From JBGSKV01 sp041740975 (lineage in GTDB: Bacteria > Bdellovibrionota_B > Oligoflexia > Oligoflexales > JALZUQ01), in contig JBGSKV010000028.1 of assembly GCA_041740975.1 (NCBI GenBank), positions 1 to 51,747 of the forward strand: DNA of 51,747 nt. Direction: 5' to 3'. The notes beneath the pieces were generated by a model. That model saw only the letters and a program-made list of their open reading frames with translations, searched no databases and was not told the DNA's origin. This document shows positions 19,223-28,411 of the stretch, piece by piece. How positions within the stretch are numbered: position 1 is the stretch's first letter; each line of letters opens with the position of its first letter. A program made the translations under genes and the position numbers.

Positions 19223-20395
19223 ATGCGAAATATTGTTATTTTAAGTTTCATAGTCGTAGGATTGCAGGCGGCATCTTGTACACAAGCCAAATACTGGCTG
19301 GTGAAAGTCATGTCCGACAAAGTCGAACCAACAGCCGTAGCCAAAGACATCAAAGGTGATTTCTCTGATGCACCGAAGGGCTATCCTCAGAAGAATGTTC
19401 AGCTAGAGCTTTTTGCGTCCGGCTTTCAGCAAATCACCGATGTGCAGTTCACCGTTAACAACAGCTGGATGTTTGTCGCCGAGAAAACTGGTGCCTTGAA
19501 GGTTTATGAGATCAAAACCAAGAAAACCAAAACCCTTGCTTCGTTGAAAGTTAAAACTGATTCGGAAATGGGGCTTTTGGGAATAGCTCTGCATCCTAAG
19601 TTTAAAGAAAACGGCAAGTTCTATCTAAATTTTAATGTCGCCAAAGGCGGAAAAAATTATACGCATGTCGCCGAATGGGAGTTTAGCAGCCGTGTCTGGG
19701 ACAAAATGGCAGCCTCACAAAAGCGAGTTCTTATGGAAGTCGAACAGCCCTACCCTAACCACAATGCCGGGCAACTTGCCTTTGGTCCCGATGGATATTT
19801 GTATGTTGGCTTCGGTGATGGTGGCTGGGCAGATGATCCTCACGGTCACGGTCAGAACGCTTCAACGCTATTGGGAACCATGCAAAGGCTTGATGTGGCC
19901 ACCGGTAAATACGAACTTTGGACCACCGGACTACGTAATCCTTGGCGATATAGCTTCGACCCCAAAAATCGCATCGTCGTGGCCGATGTTGGGCAGAACG
20001 CTTGGGAAGAAGTATCGATCATCGATCGCAAGGGTTTGAATTTGGGCTGGAACGTTGCGGAAGCCAATCATTGTTTTAAACCCAAAAATTGCGATCTTAA
20101 AAAATATCAGCCTGCTGTCATTGAATACGAGCGACAACTTGGCCAGTCCATTACCGGTGGATATGTGATTACGAAGAAGGGTCACAGCTTGGAAGGGCAA
20201 TATATCTATGCGGACTTTGCATCCGGCAGAATGTGGGCGGCAAAATTACCGGACGATTCTAAAACGATTTTGGCTCCCTCGCAAATGAACTATCTCGGCA
20301 AATGGCCACTGCAAATTGCAACGTTCGGACGCAATGCGGCTGGCGAAGTTTTTGTGACGAATTTTTCGAGTGGTGCGATTTATATAATAAAATGA
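19223..20395 (+). CDS. PQQ-dependent aldose-sugar dehydrogenase-like protein
   Basis: 390 residues with a lipoprotein-like signal (LQAASC). The six-bladed beta-propeller of the soluble glucose/aldose dehydrogenase (GdhB/YliI) family is recognisable: MGLLGIALHPKF, NHNAGQLAFGPDG with the catalytic His, YLYVGFGDGGWADDP, GLRNPWRYSFDP, DVGQNAWEEV, and NLGWNVAEANHCF. The family oxidises sugars with PQQ in the periplasm; PQQ use here is inferred from the family. A 19-bp hairpin begins on its stop codon. Confidence 0.88.
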   Translation: MRNIVILSFIVVGLQAASCTQAKYWLVKVMSDKVEPTAVAKDIKGDFSDAPKGYPQKNVQLELFASGFQQITDVQFTVNNSWMFVAEKTGALKVYEIKTKKTKTLASLKVKTDSEMGLLGIALHPKFKENGKFYLNFNVAKGGKNYTHVAEWEFSSRVWDKMAASQKRVLMEVEQPYPNHNAGQLAFGPDGYLYVGFGDGGWADDPHGHGQNASTLLGTMQRLDVATGKYELWTTGLRNPWRYSFDPKNRIVVADVGQNAWEEVSIIDRKGLNLGWNVAEANHCFKPKNCDLKKYQPAVIEYERQLGQSITGGYVITKKGHSLEGQYIYADFASGRMWAAKLPDDSKTILAPSQMNYLGKWPLQIATFGRNAAGEVFVTNFSSGAIYIIK

Positions 20396-20432
20396 CGAGA
20401 TGGGGTTGACGGCGTCAACCCCATCTCGTCAT
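20392..20432 (+). terminator. 19-bp perfect hairpin at the dehydrogenase stop codon
   Basis: Bases 20392-20410 pair perfectly with 20414-20432 around a 3-base loop (GGC). The stop codon TGA at 20393-20395 is inside the left arm. The right arm runs into a REP-like CATCCTGAGG...GAAGGATCTC to 20456. It lacks a U-run, so it may be a 3'-end stabiliser or bidirectional block between convergent genes rather than a classic intrinsic terminator. Confidence 0.75.
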
Positions 20433-20457
20433 CCTGAGGCACAGCCGAAGGATCTCC

Positions 20458-21075
20458 TCATTTAAGGACGTTTTTCAGCTTCTCGTGGATGCGCTCCGCC
20501 ATAATCCTATAGCCCGCGGCATTGGGATGAATATTATCCGCCATGACTTTACTGTTTCCCCAAAGCCCTGTGGTGATTCCATCTAACCAGACGACCCCTA
20601 AAGGTTCGGCGACGGCGCGGATCGCCTTCATACGTTTTGAGGCGAATAGAGGCGGATCGATTTCGATAAAAATCACCATAGCCCCGGCACCGATGAGTTT
20701 CGTAAAAATTGCGGCGGCAGCTTCCACGGATTGCTCGACACTGACTCGGCGCATGATGTCATTGCCGCCCAGGGTCATGATCACGACCTGGGGTTTCTGT
20801 TCCAAAACCTCACCATCCAGTCTTTCTAACGCAGACTGCAATGTGTCGCCATTCTTACCGGCATTGACAATATCGATCCCAATGAATTCGCCTAAAACCG
20901 CCGGGTAACTTTCGGTAGAGTTAGCGCCTTGCCCAGCCGTTAAACTGTCGCCAAAAGCGATGATCGTTCCAGAAAGAGGCTTAAGGTTAGCAATAAAAGC
21001 GGGTTTTTCACTGAAGTGGCGGTAGCCGAACCATGCCACGGCCAGTAAACCTACAATGAGGATTTTATTTTTCAT
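20458..21075 (-). CDS. second GDSL/SGNH esterase (TesA-like)
   Basis: 205 residues with an N-terminal hydrophobic signal or anchor (KILIVGLLAVAWFGY). SGNH blocks are intact: IAFGDSLTAGQG, NAGKNGDTL, LGGNDIMRR and DNIHPNAAG. It is a paralogue of the protein at 12318-12956 and, like it, should be an extracytoplasmic lysophospholipase or arylesterase. It converges on the sugar dehydrogenase gene with only the hairpin between. Confidence 0.87.
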   Translation of the reverse strand: MKNKILIVGLLAVAWFGYRHFSEKPAFIANLKPLSGTIIAFGDSLTAGQGANSTESYPAVLGEFIGIDIVNAGKNGDTLQSALERLDGEVLEQKPQVVIMTLGGNDIMRRVSVEQSVEAAAAIFTKLIGAGAMVIFIEIDPPLFASKRMKAIRAVAEPLGVVWLDGITTGLWGNSKVMADNIHPNAAGYRIMAERIHEKLKNVLK

Positions 21076-21131
21076 GTGTCTGAGTTTATCACAGGCGGAA
21101 AATATGTGGATGAAGTGATTTGAGAAGTAAC

Positions 21132-21800
21132 CTAGCAGTCTGGGTTCTTAACTGGTTGAGCACTATTGCATTGCAAATAGGCGTTGATTTGACCTACATA
21201 ACATTCCTGAGCGATCGACCCGCCTAAATATTTTGCGAACTTCCATGCAGTGTCAATACGCTTGAGACGATATTCGCAGGCCGGAATGGCCACTGGTAGG
21301 AACTCTTTAAAGTCCGCATACGTTCTTATCACTTCAAATGGGTCCATGCCAACCTTCAACGTCACCCTTGCCATGACGCGAATGGGAAACTGTTGGCCAG
21401 CGGAAAACGAAATTTCTGCAGTGCGGATGTCGGCGTCAGAAGGAGTGATATGCGCCGCGCTTTGGTGAACTTTTTCTGACGTAACAGACCAGTCCATAGT
21501 CTTGAAAAACTTCGCATGCACAGGGCTTTTGACGCTACAACCGACATTTAATTTATTAGCGGTAGAAGTCTTTTGGGAAGGTAATGCCCGGCAGTCCATT
21601 AGGAACTGTGATGCCGTAATCATGCTTGGAAATTGCAGTGGAGTATCATCTTCACGCGAGGTGTGAGGTTCGGCGACGCCTCCGTTGGTAGAGCCCTTAC
21701 TTCTGCCTTCAAACTTCTTTTCCTCGGCGCAACCGACGGAGAAGATAAGCACAAGTGCGCTTAACCAAAATATTTGGTTGGTTTCTCTAAATTTCTGCAT
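21132..21800 (-). CDS. lipoprotein of unknown function
   Basis: 222 residues. Signal with lipobox SVGC (IFWLSALVLIFSVGCAEE). The mature part has six or more Cys (MDCRA, VGCSV, PACEY, AQECYV, LQCNS and PDC at the C terminus), suggesting a disulfide-stabilised periplasmic domain. No family recognised. 56 bp upstream of the GDSL esterase start on the same strand, so co-transcription is possible. Confidence 0.7.
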   Translation of the reverse strand: MQKFRETNQIFWLSALVLIFSVGCAEEKKFEGRSKGSTNGGVAEPHTSREDDTPLQFPSMITASQFLMDCRALPSQKTSTANKLNVGCSVKSPVHAKFFKTMDWSVTSEKVHQSAAHITPSDADIRTAEISFSAGQQFPIRVMARVTLKVGMDPFEVIRTYADFKEFLPVAIPACEYRLKRIDTAWKFAKYLGGSIAQECYVGQINAYLQCNSAQPVKNPDC

Positions 21801-21872
21801 GCTTCCCTATCGGCAAAAGTACCAAAAATCTTTAGACAAAATTCAAAGTTTTCAAATTCGTTAGACTTTTAC

Positions 21873-21905
21873 GAAAAAAAAAGACGAGGGTATTTGACCC
21901 TCGTC
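21873..21905 (-). terminator. intrinsic terminator of the VWA gene
   Basis: Read on the minus strand, GACGAGGGT pairs with ACCCTCGTC (21905-21897 with 21891-21883) around a 5-base loop, followed by nine or more T. It lies 20 bp beyond the stop of the VWA lipoprotein gene at 21926. Confidence 0.92.
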
Positions 21906-21925
21906 ATAGAAAAGATTCATACGGA

Positions 21926-23857
21926 TTAGATTGCGGGTTCTTCGATCTCGACATTGTAGATGTCGTCTTTATTGTAGTCTTTGAGTTCTAGCTTGCCGCC
22001 TGTAACAACGACGTCCACGCCGAACACCAGAACTTTCGCGACTCCGGCTCGAATGCGCGTGACTTTTGCCACTTTTTCACCAGGATTTATCGACAGTTGG
22101 TGCGTACTATCCGTTACAAGTTTGATGAAGTTCTCAACTTTAGCCAGGGCTACATCATACTGCGTATCACATATCGAATGAACGGTTCCCAGTGAGCCTA
22201 GGCTTTCAGCGACTTTTCTGTAAGTCACGCCCGGACTATGATGACTCCCAGTGGAAGTTGGACAATTATGGCCTTGGTCTTCAAGCGTATCGCGAATAAT
22301 AGCGGAGAAGAAGAACCCGTTCTCGCCAAAAACTTCTTTAGATTTGGCGACAAAGTGATCTATCAAAACCTTCTTATCAAGTTGACCCGCTTCGGCTGCT
22401 GTTTTTTGATTGGGACTAAAATAGTTCAATGAGTGTGAAATGGCAGCACCATTAACGACTTGTGTATTGTAAGACACGTCTTTCGCCCAGTCGATAACAT
22501 GCTGGCACGTACTCAGATGCGTATTTCTGTTAGCGACTTGATTCATTTGGTTGAAAACATTTTGGCAGTTTTGCGCGAATGTATTTGTTGTCGCAAGCGG
22601 GAACGTGACTTCGCGAGTGGCGAATTTTCCGGCCGTTGCGCCCATTTGCGACGATGACACTTTGCAGCTTTCCACAGAAGCTAAGCACTGAGGCGACCGA
22701 CCGACTTTGCCGTATCGATCCCATTGTTCGGGCGTACAAGCTGTGTTGGCAGCGAACTGACAGTTGCCTGGCGCCGCGCACTCCCAAATATCTTTGTAGT
22801 GTGTTGTTGATTCGAGAGTGACGACGCCATCGACAGTTTTCGACTCGGAACACTTAATGGCAATTTGGTTATAGTCGAGGCGCATACGGAAACGACGATG
22901 CGTTGGCCCGTTAGGACAGCTCGCCGGATTGGCCGAGCAATCTGCATCGTAAGTTTTTGCAATCGTCTGTGATGTGATCTGAGTGAGTTTGCGACTTGGC
23001 ACGCAACTTCTGACATCCGATTGATCTTCTTCGTCCGTCAAGACGACGAAAGCAACGTTGTCACCTGGGCTAAAAATCTTATTGGGACCTTGATCATTGA
23101 CGAGACGAACCAAAGTACAAAGACCTTCTTCGACATCAGATCCGCTTGTTCCTGCTTTGATCGAACTGATAAGCTTCGCTTTGATGATATCAAGATCTGC
23201 GTCACTCGTATCCGGACGAATAGAAAGAGGTTTATTGGTATCTAAATCAAATAAGTTTTTTTGCATGTAATAGCTGAATTCTGCACTGTATGGGGCTGAT
23301 CCGAGCACAGGTGCCGTTGCCGATGTCACCAATCCACCGCTCGCGTCCGTCCAAGCGTAGTTGACATCGAACCAAGCATTCGCTTTGATAGCAGCATTGG
23401 CACTGTGGTTAACCAAAGCTCCATTGGTCATATTGATTGTACGATCAAAGTTATTCACTGTTTGGAATAATGCGCTTGGGCCAGATACATATCGCCCCAT
23501 CCATCCACTGAAAGTCGATGTTGTATAGAGATAAAGATCGACGTTCTTACCTTTGAGCTGGTTCATGAAGGTCGCGACACCGCTCGCCAGCAATTCTTGC
23601 TCGTCACCCATACTGTTGGAGTTATCGACGATAAGAACTGTCTTCACCAAAGGTATTTCTCTTGTTGTACTTAGTACGAAAGAAGCGGAGCGATAGATTG
23701 GATCCTTAACAGATGGTGGTACTTCCGGATTAGGTTTAATCGGAACAGGAAGGTCACCCGTACCTGTTGTAGGGGGAGATTGAGGAAGACTAGTCCCCGT
23801 AAACTCGCCGCCTTCGCAACCCATTAAAGCTATGAAAATGATAAGTAAAAATTTCAC
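21926..23857 (-). CDS. VWA-domain lipoprotein
   Basis: 643 residues. Lipobox LMGC (Cys14), then a Pro-rich linker (about 23-52) and a von Willebrand A domain starting KTVLIVDNSNSMGDE, with a MIDAS DxSxS at D78/S80/S82 and a later Asp-rich VVLTDEEDQSD. The middle of the protein carries many Cys (about 280-440), suggesting a disulfide-rich insertion, and the C-terminal ~70 residues look like a small beta domain. Metal-dependent ligand binding at the surface is inferred; no partner gene is adjacent. Has its own terminator. Confidence 0.87.
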   Translation of the reverse strand: MKFLLIIFIALMGCEGGEFTGTSLPQSPPTTGTGDLPVPIKPNPEVPPSVKDPIYRSASFVLSTTREIPLVKTVLIVDNSNSMGDEQELLASGVATFMNQLKGKNVDLYLYTTSTFSGWMGRYVSGPSALFQTVNNFDRTINMTNGALVNHSANAAIKANAWFDVNYAWTDASGGLVTSATAPVLGSAPYSAEFSYYMQKNLFDLDTNKPLSIRPDTSDADLDIIKAKLISSIKAGTSGSDVEEGLCTLVRLVNDQGPNKIFSPGDNVAFVVLTDEEDQSDVRSCVPSRKLTQITSQTIAKTYDADCSANPASCPNGPTHRRFRMRLDYNQIAIKCSESKTVDGVVTLESTTHYKDIWECAAPGNCQFAANTACTPEQWDRYGKVGRSPQCLASVESCKVSSSQMGATAGKFATREVTFPLATTNTFAQNCQNVFNQMNQVANRNTHLSTCQHVIDWAKDVSYNTQVVNGAAISHSLNYFSPNQKTAAEAGQLDKKVLIDHFVAKSKEVFGENGFFFSAIIRDTLEDQGHNCPTSTGSHHSPGVTYRKVAESLGSLGTVHSICDTQYDVALAKVENFIKLVTDSTHQLSINPGEKVAKVTRIRAGVAKVLVFGVDVVVTGGKLELKDYNKDDIYNVEIEEPAI

Positions 23858-24002
23858 GTTTAGTCCTCACCTTAGTAGATAGACTTTAAGATAAAGCCAA
23901 AGTCGGTATAAAAGGATTCTGGCTAAAGGCTCGTTCAAATAAGCTATGAGATCAATTGGTTAGAGAAATTTATTTGGCGGGAGATCAATGGGATGTTTGG
24001 GC

Positions 24003-24031
24003 AAAAAAAGACCCGCCTTGCGGCGGGTCTT
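24003..24031 (-). terminator. intrinsic terminator of the porin gene
   Basis: On the minus strand AAGACCCGCC-type arms (24031-24022 and 24017-24008, 10 bp) close a 4-base loop, followed by seven T (24009-24003). It lies 23 bp beyond the porin stop codon. Confidence 0.93.
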
Positions 24032-24053
24032 CTAAAATAAGTCTTAAATCTGA

Positions 24054-25070
24054 TTAGAAATCAGCGTTAACACCGACTTTGAAAGCGAGATCGCTATAGC
24101 TCTCAGTTGCACCATTAGGTCCAAAGTCACCACCGCGGCCAACAACGGCTACGTATGGATGCCAAGCTTGAGCGTCGTCAGAGCAAGTTACACCAACAGC
24201 CCAACCCAAAAGGTTGTCTTCGAAAGCTGGAGTAGTATTGCCTTCAGCATCCGTTCCGTCTTGTTCAACATCCCAATGGTTGATGGTCACCCATGGAGTG
24301 TATGCACCGACATCATAACCAGCGTGAAGAACAACGTTAGTCGCTGCGGCTTCTGCTGCATCTTCTTGCATGTTGAAGTCGAGGGAAATATCTGCGTTCA
24401 TCATAGTCATGCCAACGCCAAGTCCCCAGCTCATGCCAGCGCCTTTGTCGAACATACCGTATTGAGCGAGAGCTTTGATACCGCTGAAATCACCAGCATA
24501 CTCAAGGTATACAGATGGTTGTTTGTTTTCTGCGTTAGCACCGCGTTTGTCCGTTGCAGCCTGAACAACAACTTTGCCAGCGTCACCTAAAGTGATGTGG
24601 GCTTCGATTGCTGGAGCAGCAAGAACGTTAACAGCACCGGTAACTGCCGGAGAAAGGTAGATCGCTTTGTAATCTTGACGTTTACGTTCAAAACCACCGA
24701 AGTTTAAGTAGCTCTTACCAACGCGAAGTGCGAACATATCGCTGAAAGAATGAGTCAAGTAAGCGACTTCAATCAATTGTGATCCTGCAGGCTGAGTATT
24801 AACTGCAGCTGGGTAAGCGTTTAGTAAGAAGTTAAAAGTTGTACTTTGGCCGATGTTTCCATAGAGCTTCAATTTGAGGGCTGCAAGGCTGATGGTACTA
24901 GTAGCGTTTTCGCCACCAGGAGCATCTTCATTTAAGCCATCATTGTTGTATTCGTATTCGCTACGAAACTCAGCGCCGATTTTCATTGTGAAAGTGCCCT
25001 GTGCAAGGAGCTGTCCCGCTACCATAAACGAAGACACTGCCAGCGCACACGCAGTCAGTTTACGTACCAT
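24054..25070 (-). CDS. outer-membrane porin-like beta-barrel
   Basis: 338 residues. Signal peptide ending LLAQG (about residue 23), then a mature chain of short amphipathic strands (TMKIGAEFRSEYEY, LKLKLYGNIG, FALRVGKSYLNFGGFER, WGLGVGMT) and a C-terminal barrel signature ending KVGVNADF. The layout resembles phosphate-selective-porin-like or other general porins with low Cys content (a single TCSD). A strong Shine-Dalgarno (GGAGGA), compact terminator and A/T-rich upstream region suggest high expression. Substrate specificity cannot be read from the sequence. Confidence 0.82.
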   Translation of the reverse strand: MVRKLTACALAVSSFMVAGQLLAQGTFTMKIGAEFRSEYEYNNDGLNEDAPGGENATSTISLAALKLKLYGNIGQSTTFNFLLNAYPAAVNTQPAGSQLIEVAYLTHSFSDMFALRVGKSYLNFGGFERKRQDYKAIYLSPAVTGAVNVLAAPAIEAHITLGDAGKVVVQAATDKRGANAENKQPSVYLEYAGDFSGIKALAQYGMFDKGAGMSWGLGVGMTMMNADISLDFNMQEDAAEAAATNVVLHAGYDVGAYTPWVTINHWDVEQDGTDAEGNTTPAFEDNLLGWAVGVTCSDDAQAWHPYVAVVGRGGDFGPNGATESYSDLAFKVGVNADF

Positions 25071-25426
25071 TCCTATTCCTCCAAAGTTGATTAAACACGC
25101 TTTAATACTTTTTAGTAAAGCGTCTTAAAATACTTTTTGCAACCATATAGTGTTTAAAAACTGGCAAACCCTTTTCTAAGAAGGCTTTGGCGTCTCTATT
25201 GGAGGCATGTCTACGGCTTGAAAAGTTAACTTTGACTTAAACTTAATCAATAAATCTCATGAAATTTTGTTAATCGGCTCATAGAAATTCCGATGTTAGG
25301 AACTTTGCGTCCACTTGATGTTTTGCCAAACCCTCAAATAGATGAAAGCAGACTGAAATTTTGCTAATGTGTCGCTGGCACCGACCCGCTAAACCAATAT
25401 TTCGGTCGGCCGAGAAGGCCTGAAAC
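25071..25426. promoter_or_regulatory. divergent intergenic region, porin / nadA
   Basis: 356 bp with no ORF. It should hold the promoters of the porin (minus) and nadA (plus). On the minus side, TTGCAA (about 25120) lies upstream of A/T-rich hexamers around 25095-25105, and GGAGGA at about 25077-25082 is the porin ribosome site. On the plus side a TGCTAAT near 25362 is a possible extended -10. These boxes are weak readings; I see no operator palindrome or riboswitch fold. Confidence 0.4.
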
Positions 25427-26494
25427 ATGCGTCTACACGATCAATTTAATACGAAGTCGTTTGATGAAACGAAATCTTTTTTATTAAAAAAATTATCAAA
25501 GCTAATGCCAGACTTCGAAATCATTGAAAAAGCTGAACTGGTATATAAAATTAATTCACTGAAAGCGGACAATGATGTTGTCGTGCTCGGCCATAATTAC
25601 ATGGAGCCGGCGCTCTACCACGGCGTTGCGGATTTTGTTGGCGATTCGCTCGAACTTTGCCGCTACGCTCAGTCGGCCTCTCAGAAGTACATCGTCTATC
25701 TTGGTGTAGAATTTATGGCCGAGTCAGCCAAAATCTTAAATCCGGATCGCACTGTTCTGCTCCCCTCTTTGAAAGCAGGCTGCTCACTCGCAAGTAGCAT
25801 CACTGCGCAAGATGTTCGAAACCTTAAGAAAAAATATCCTGGCGTACCCGTTGTGACCTACATCAATACCTACGCTGACGTTAAAGCTGAGACGGACGTC
25901 TGCTGTACTTCCAGTAATGCCGCGACTATTGTGCGGCGCTTAGGAGTCGATCGGGTTATTTTTATCCCCGATGAATATCTCGCGCAAAACGTTGCCAGCG
26001 AAACTGGGGTCGAGGTCATTTTTTCGGACTCGGATGCGAAGGCTCAGGCAACTGAAAAGGTTTTCATAGGTTGGCGCGGTCGGTGTGAGGTTCACGAGAA
26101 GTTTACGCCAGAAGACATTCATCGCGTGCGGGCTCAGTACCCAGAGGTTTTCGTGTTAGCCCATCCGGAATGCTCGCGTGAAGTGGTCGAGGCAGCTGAT
26201 TTTTCGGGCAGCACCTCGGCGATGATCAAAGAAGTCAAAAAAACTTCAGCAAAACATATTCTTCTTTTGACCGAATGCGCTATGGGCGACAATATTATTG
26301 CCGAAATGAATGATACCGGCGACGATCGCGAAGTCTTGCGACTTTGTAGCGTGCGCTGTCCGCATATGGCGCAGATTACTTTAGAGCAAACTCTCGAGTC
26401 GATTCAGAAAAAACAGTATGAGATTACGGTTCCGGAAGAAATCCGAGTAAGAGCGGCGAGATCGATTGAGCGGATGTTGGAACTCAGTAGATGA
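25427..26494 (+). CDS. nadA: quinolinate synthase A
   Basis: 355 residues, usual length for NadA. The iron-sulfur cysteines are C119 (KAGCSLA), C220 (WRGRCEVHEKF) and C311 (VRCPHMAQITLE). Other family blocks are present: VVLGHNYMEPALY, GVEFMAESAKIL, VVTYINTYADVKAETDVCCTSSNA, IFIPDEYLAQN, AHPECSREV and SGSTSAMI. It condenses iminoaspartate with dihydroxyacetone phosphate to quinolinate in NAD synthesis. nadB and nadC are not in the window. The stop is at the foot of a long REP-like hairpin. Confidence 0.96.
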   Translation: MRLHDQFNTKSFDETKSFLLKKLSKLMPDFEIIEKAELVYKINSLKADNDVVVLGHNYMEPALYHGVADFVGDSLELCRYAQSASQKYIVYLGVEFMAESAKILNPDRTVLLPSLKAGCSLASSITAQDVRNLKKKYPGVPVVTYINTYADVKAETDVCCTSSNAATIVRRLGVDRVIFIPDEYLAQNVASETGVEVIFSDSDAKAQATEKVFIGWRGRCEVHEKFTPEDIHRVRAQYPEVFVLAHPECSREVVEAADFSGSTSAMIKEVKKTSAKHILLLTECAMGDNIIAEMNDTGDDREVLRLCSVRCPHMAQITLEQTLESIQKKQYEITVPEEIRVRAARSIERMLELSR

Positions 26495-26555
26495 GATCCT
26501 TCGCTTCGCTCAGGATGACGAAGCCGCCGTCATCCTGAGCGAAGAGAAGGATCTC
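26493..26555. repeat. 28-bp REP-like inverted repeat between nadA and thrS
   Basis: 26493-26520 and 26528-26555 are inverted copies with one mismatch, separated by 7 bases. Each arm carries the CGTCATCCTGAGCGAAG...GGATCTC core seen near 9072, 14537 and 20431. It starts inside the nadA stop codon and ends 22 bp before the thrS start, so it probably folds in the mRNA and may uncouple nadA from thrS. Confidence 0.85.
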
Positions 26556-26577
26556 AATCAAATTTAGGAAGAACGGA

Positions 26578-28401
26578 ATGGATGCTCTAGATACTGATTC
26601 AAAAATTTACAAAATCCGCCACTCTTTGGCTCACGTGTTGGCGCAAGCTGTTCAGCAAAAGTATCCGAAAGCGAAACTTGGTTTTGGACCGCCGATTGAA
26701 AACGGTTTTTACTATGATTTTGATTTTGGAGATTCCGTCATTAGCGAAGGTGATCTCAAAGAATTTGAAAAAAGTATGCGCAAAATCATCAACCAGGGCC
26801 AGGCATTTGAACGCATGGATGGCGATTTTGCACAAGCAAATGAAATCTTAGCGAAACATGCCGACGAACCTTACAAGCAAGAAAACTTGAAAAACCTACA
26901 TGAACGCGGCGCCAAGAATTTCAGTTTCTACAAAAACGGAAGTTTTATGGATGTTTGCGAAGGGCCGCATGTAGCCAACTCCAAAGAACTGCCGGCCGAC
27001 GCATTTAAATTGGATCGGATCGCCGGAGCTTATTGGCTCGGTGATGATAAACGCCCTATGCTAACACGAATCTATGCATTGGCGTTTGAAACTAAAGAAG
27101 AACTGCAAGATTATATGAAGCGCCGAGAACTCGCGGCGACGTTCGACCATAAAAAACTTGGTAAAGAGCTGGAACTTTTCCATTTTGACGACCAAGTCGG
27201 GAAGGGCTTGCCGCTGTGGCTGCCAGCAGGTGCGGCGATCCGCAACAGTATTGAACGCTATGCGGAGGAACTCGAGTTTAAATACGGCTACCAACGCGTC
27301 GCAACGCCCCATATATCCAAAGGTACTCTTTACGAAAAAAGTGGTCACATCCCCGCTTACCTTGATTCAATGTTTCCGCCCATGCAAGTTAACGAAGGCA
27401 CGGGCAGTGAAGAAAAAAAGGCAGACTATTATCTCAAACCAATGAACTGCCCACATCATCATATGATCTATGCGGCCAGACCGCGCAGTTATCGCGAACT
27501 CCCATTGAGACTTGCCGAATACGGCACGGTATATCGATATGAACAGTCAGGCGAACTTTCTGGTCTGATTCGAGTTCGCGGCATGTCCATGAACGATGCG
27601 CATATTTATTTGCGCCCGGACCAATTTGTCGCCGAATTCAAAAGCATCCTTGAAATGTATCGTGAATTTTATAGTACATTTAAATTGAGCGAGTTTAAAT
27701 GCCGTTTATCGGTTAGCGGCAAAGACAATGCCGAAAAATTTAAAGGTGAAGCGGAAATGTGGCGCGACGCCGAAAAACTGTTAGAAGACGGAGTCAAAGA
27801 ATCCGGATTTGAATATTACCGAGGCGAAGGCGAAGCGGCTTTTTACGGCCCAAAAGTTGACTTTCAGTTCCGGAATTTAATGGGACGGGAAGAGACCGTT
27901 TCAACGATTCAAGTTGATTTTTTGATGCCGAAGAACTTTGATTTAACCTATGTTGACGACCACGGGCAGTTACAAAAACCGATTATCATCCATCGCGCGC
28001 CTCTCTCAACCCATGAACGTTTCATCAGCTTCCTAATCGAATATTATGGGGGTGCCTTCCCAACTTGGTGTGCACCGGTTCAAGTTTGTTTTATTCCGGT
28101 CAACGAACTAGCAACTGAGTATGCCAGAGGTCTTGAGCGAGACCTTCGCCAACACCAAGTTCGCATTGAAATCGATGATAGTGACAATAGTTTCAATAAA
28201 AAAATTCGCACCAATACGAAACGCAAGATTCCCATCCTTGTTATCGTCGGCGACAAAGAAGTTGAAAATAAGGAAGTCACGTTGCGTCGTTACGGCATAG
28301 AAGCGCAAGAAACGATAGGTTGTGAAAGCTTTAAAAGCATTCTTTTAGAGGAAATTAAAGATCGCAATATGCTACGTGAACCTATGACTTCACTTATTTG
28401 A
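26578..28401 (+). CDS. thrS: threonyl-tRNA synthetase lacking the TGS domain
   Basis: 607 residues. It begins almost directly with the editing domain (RHSLAHVLAQAV, H15 and H19) and lacks the ~60-residue N-terminal TGS domain found in typical ThrS. Editing residues CEGPHV are intact. The class II core has the Zn site MNCPHHHMIY, motif 2 YEQSGELSGLIRVRGMSMNDAHIY, and motif 3 IIHRAPLSTHERFISFLIEYYGG; the anticodon-binding domain starts near 505 (FPTWCAPVQVCFIP). Compared with the common form RVRGFTQDDAHIF, motif 2 is diverged. No in-frame extension upstream is plausible because the REP hairpin precedes it. The only thrS in view. Confidence 0.93.
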   Translation: MDALDTDSKIYKIRHSLAHVLAQAVQQKYPKAKLGFGPPIENGFYYDFDFGDSVISEGDLKEFEKSMRKIINQGQAFERMDGDFAQANEILAKHADEPYKQENLKNLHERGAKNFSFYKNGSFMDVCEGPHVANSKELPADAFKLDRIAGAYWLGDDKRPMLTRIYALAFETKEELQDYMKRRELAATFDHKKLGKELELFHFDDQVGKGLPLWLPAGAAIRNSIERYAEELEFKYGYQRVATPHISKGTLYEKSGHIPAYLDSMFPPMQVNEGTGSEEKKADYYLKPMNCPHHHMIYAARPRSYRELPLRLAEYGTVYRYEQSGELSGLIRVRGMSMNDAHIYLRPDQFVAEFKSILEMYREFYSTFKLSEFKCRLSVSGKDNAEKFKGEAEMWRDAEKLLEDGVKESGFEYYRGEGEAAFYGPKVDFQFRNLMGREETVSTIQVDFLMPKNFDLTYVDDHGQLQKPIIIHRAPLSTHERFISFLIEYYGGAFPTWCAPVQVCFIPVNELATEYARGLERDLRQHQVRIEIDDSDNSFNKKIRTNTKRKIPILVIVGDKEVENKEVTLRRYGIEAQETIGCESFKSILLEEIKDRNMLREPMTSLI

Positions 28402-28411
28402 GGTAAAGTTT

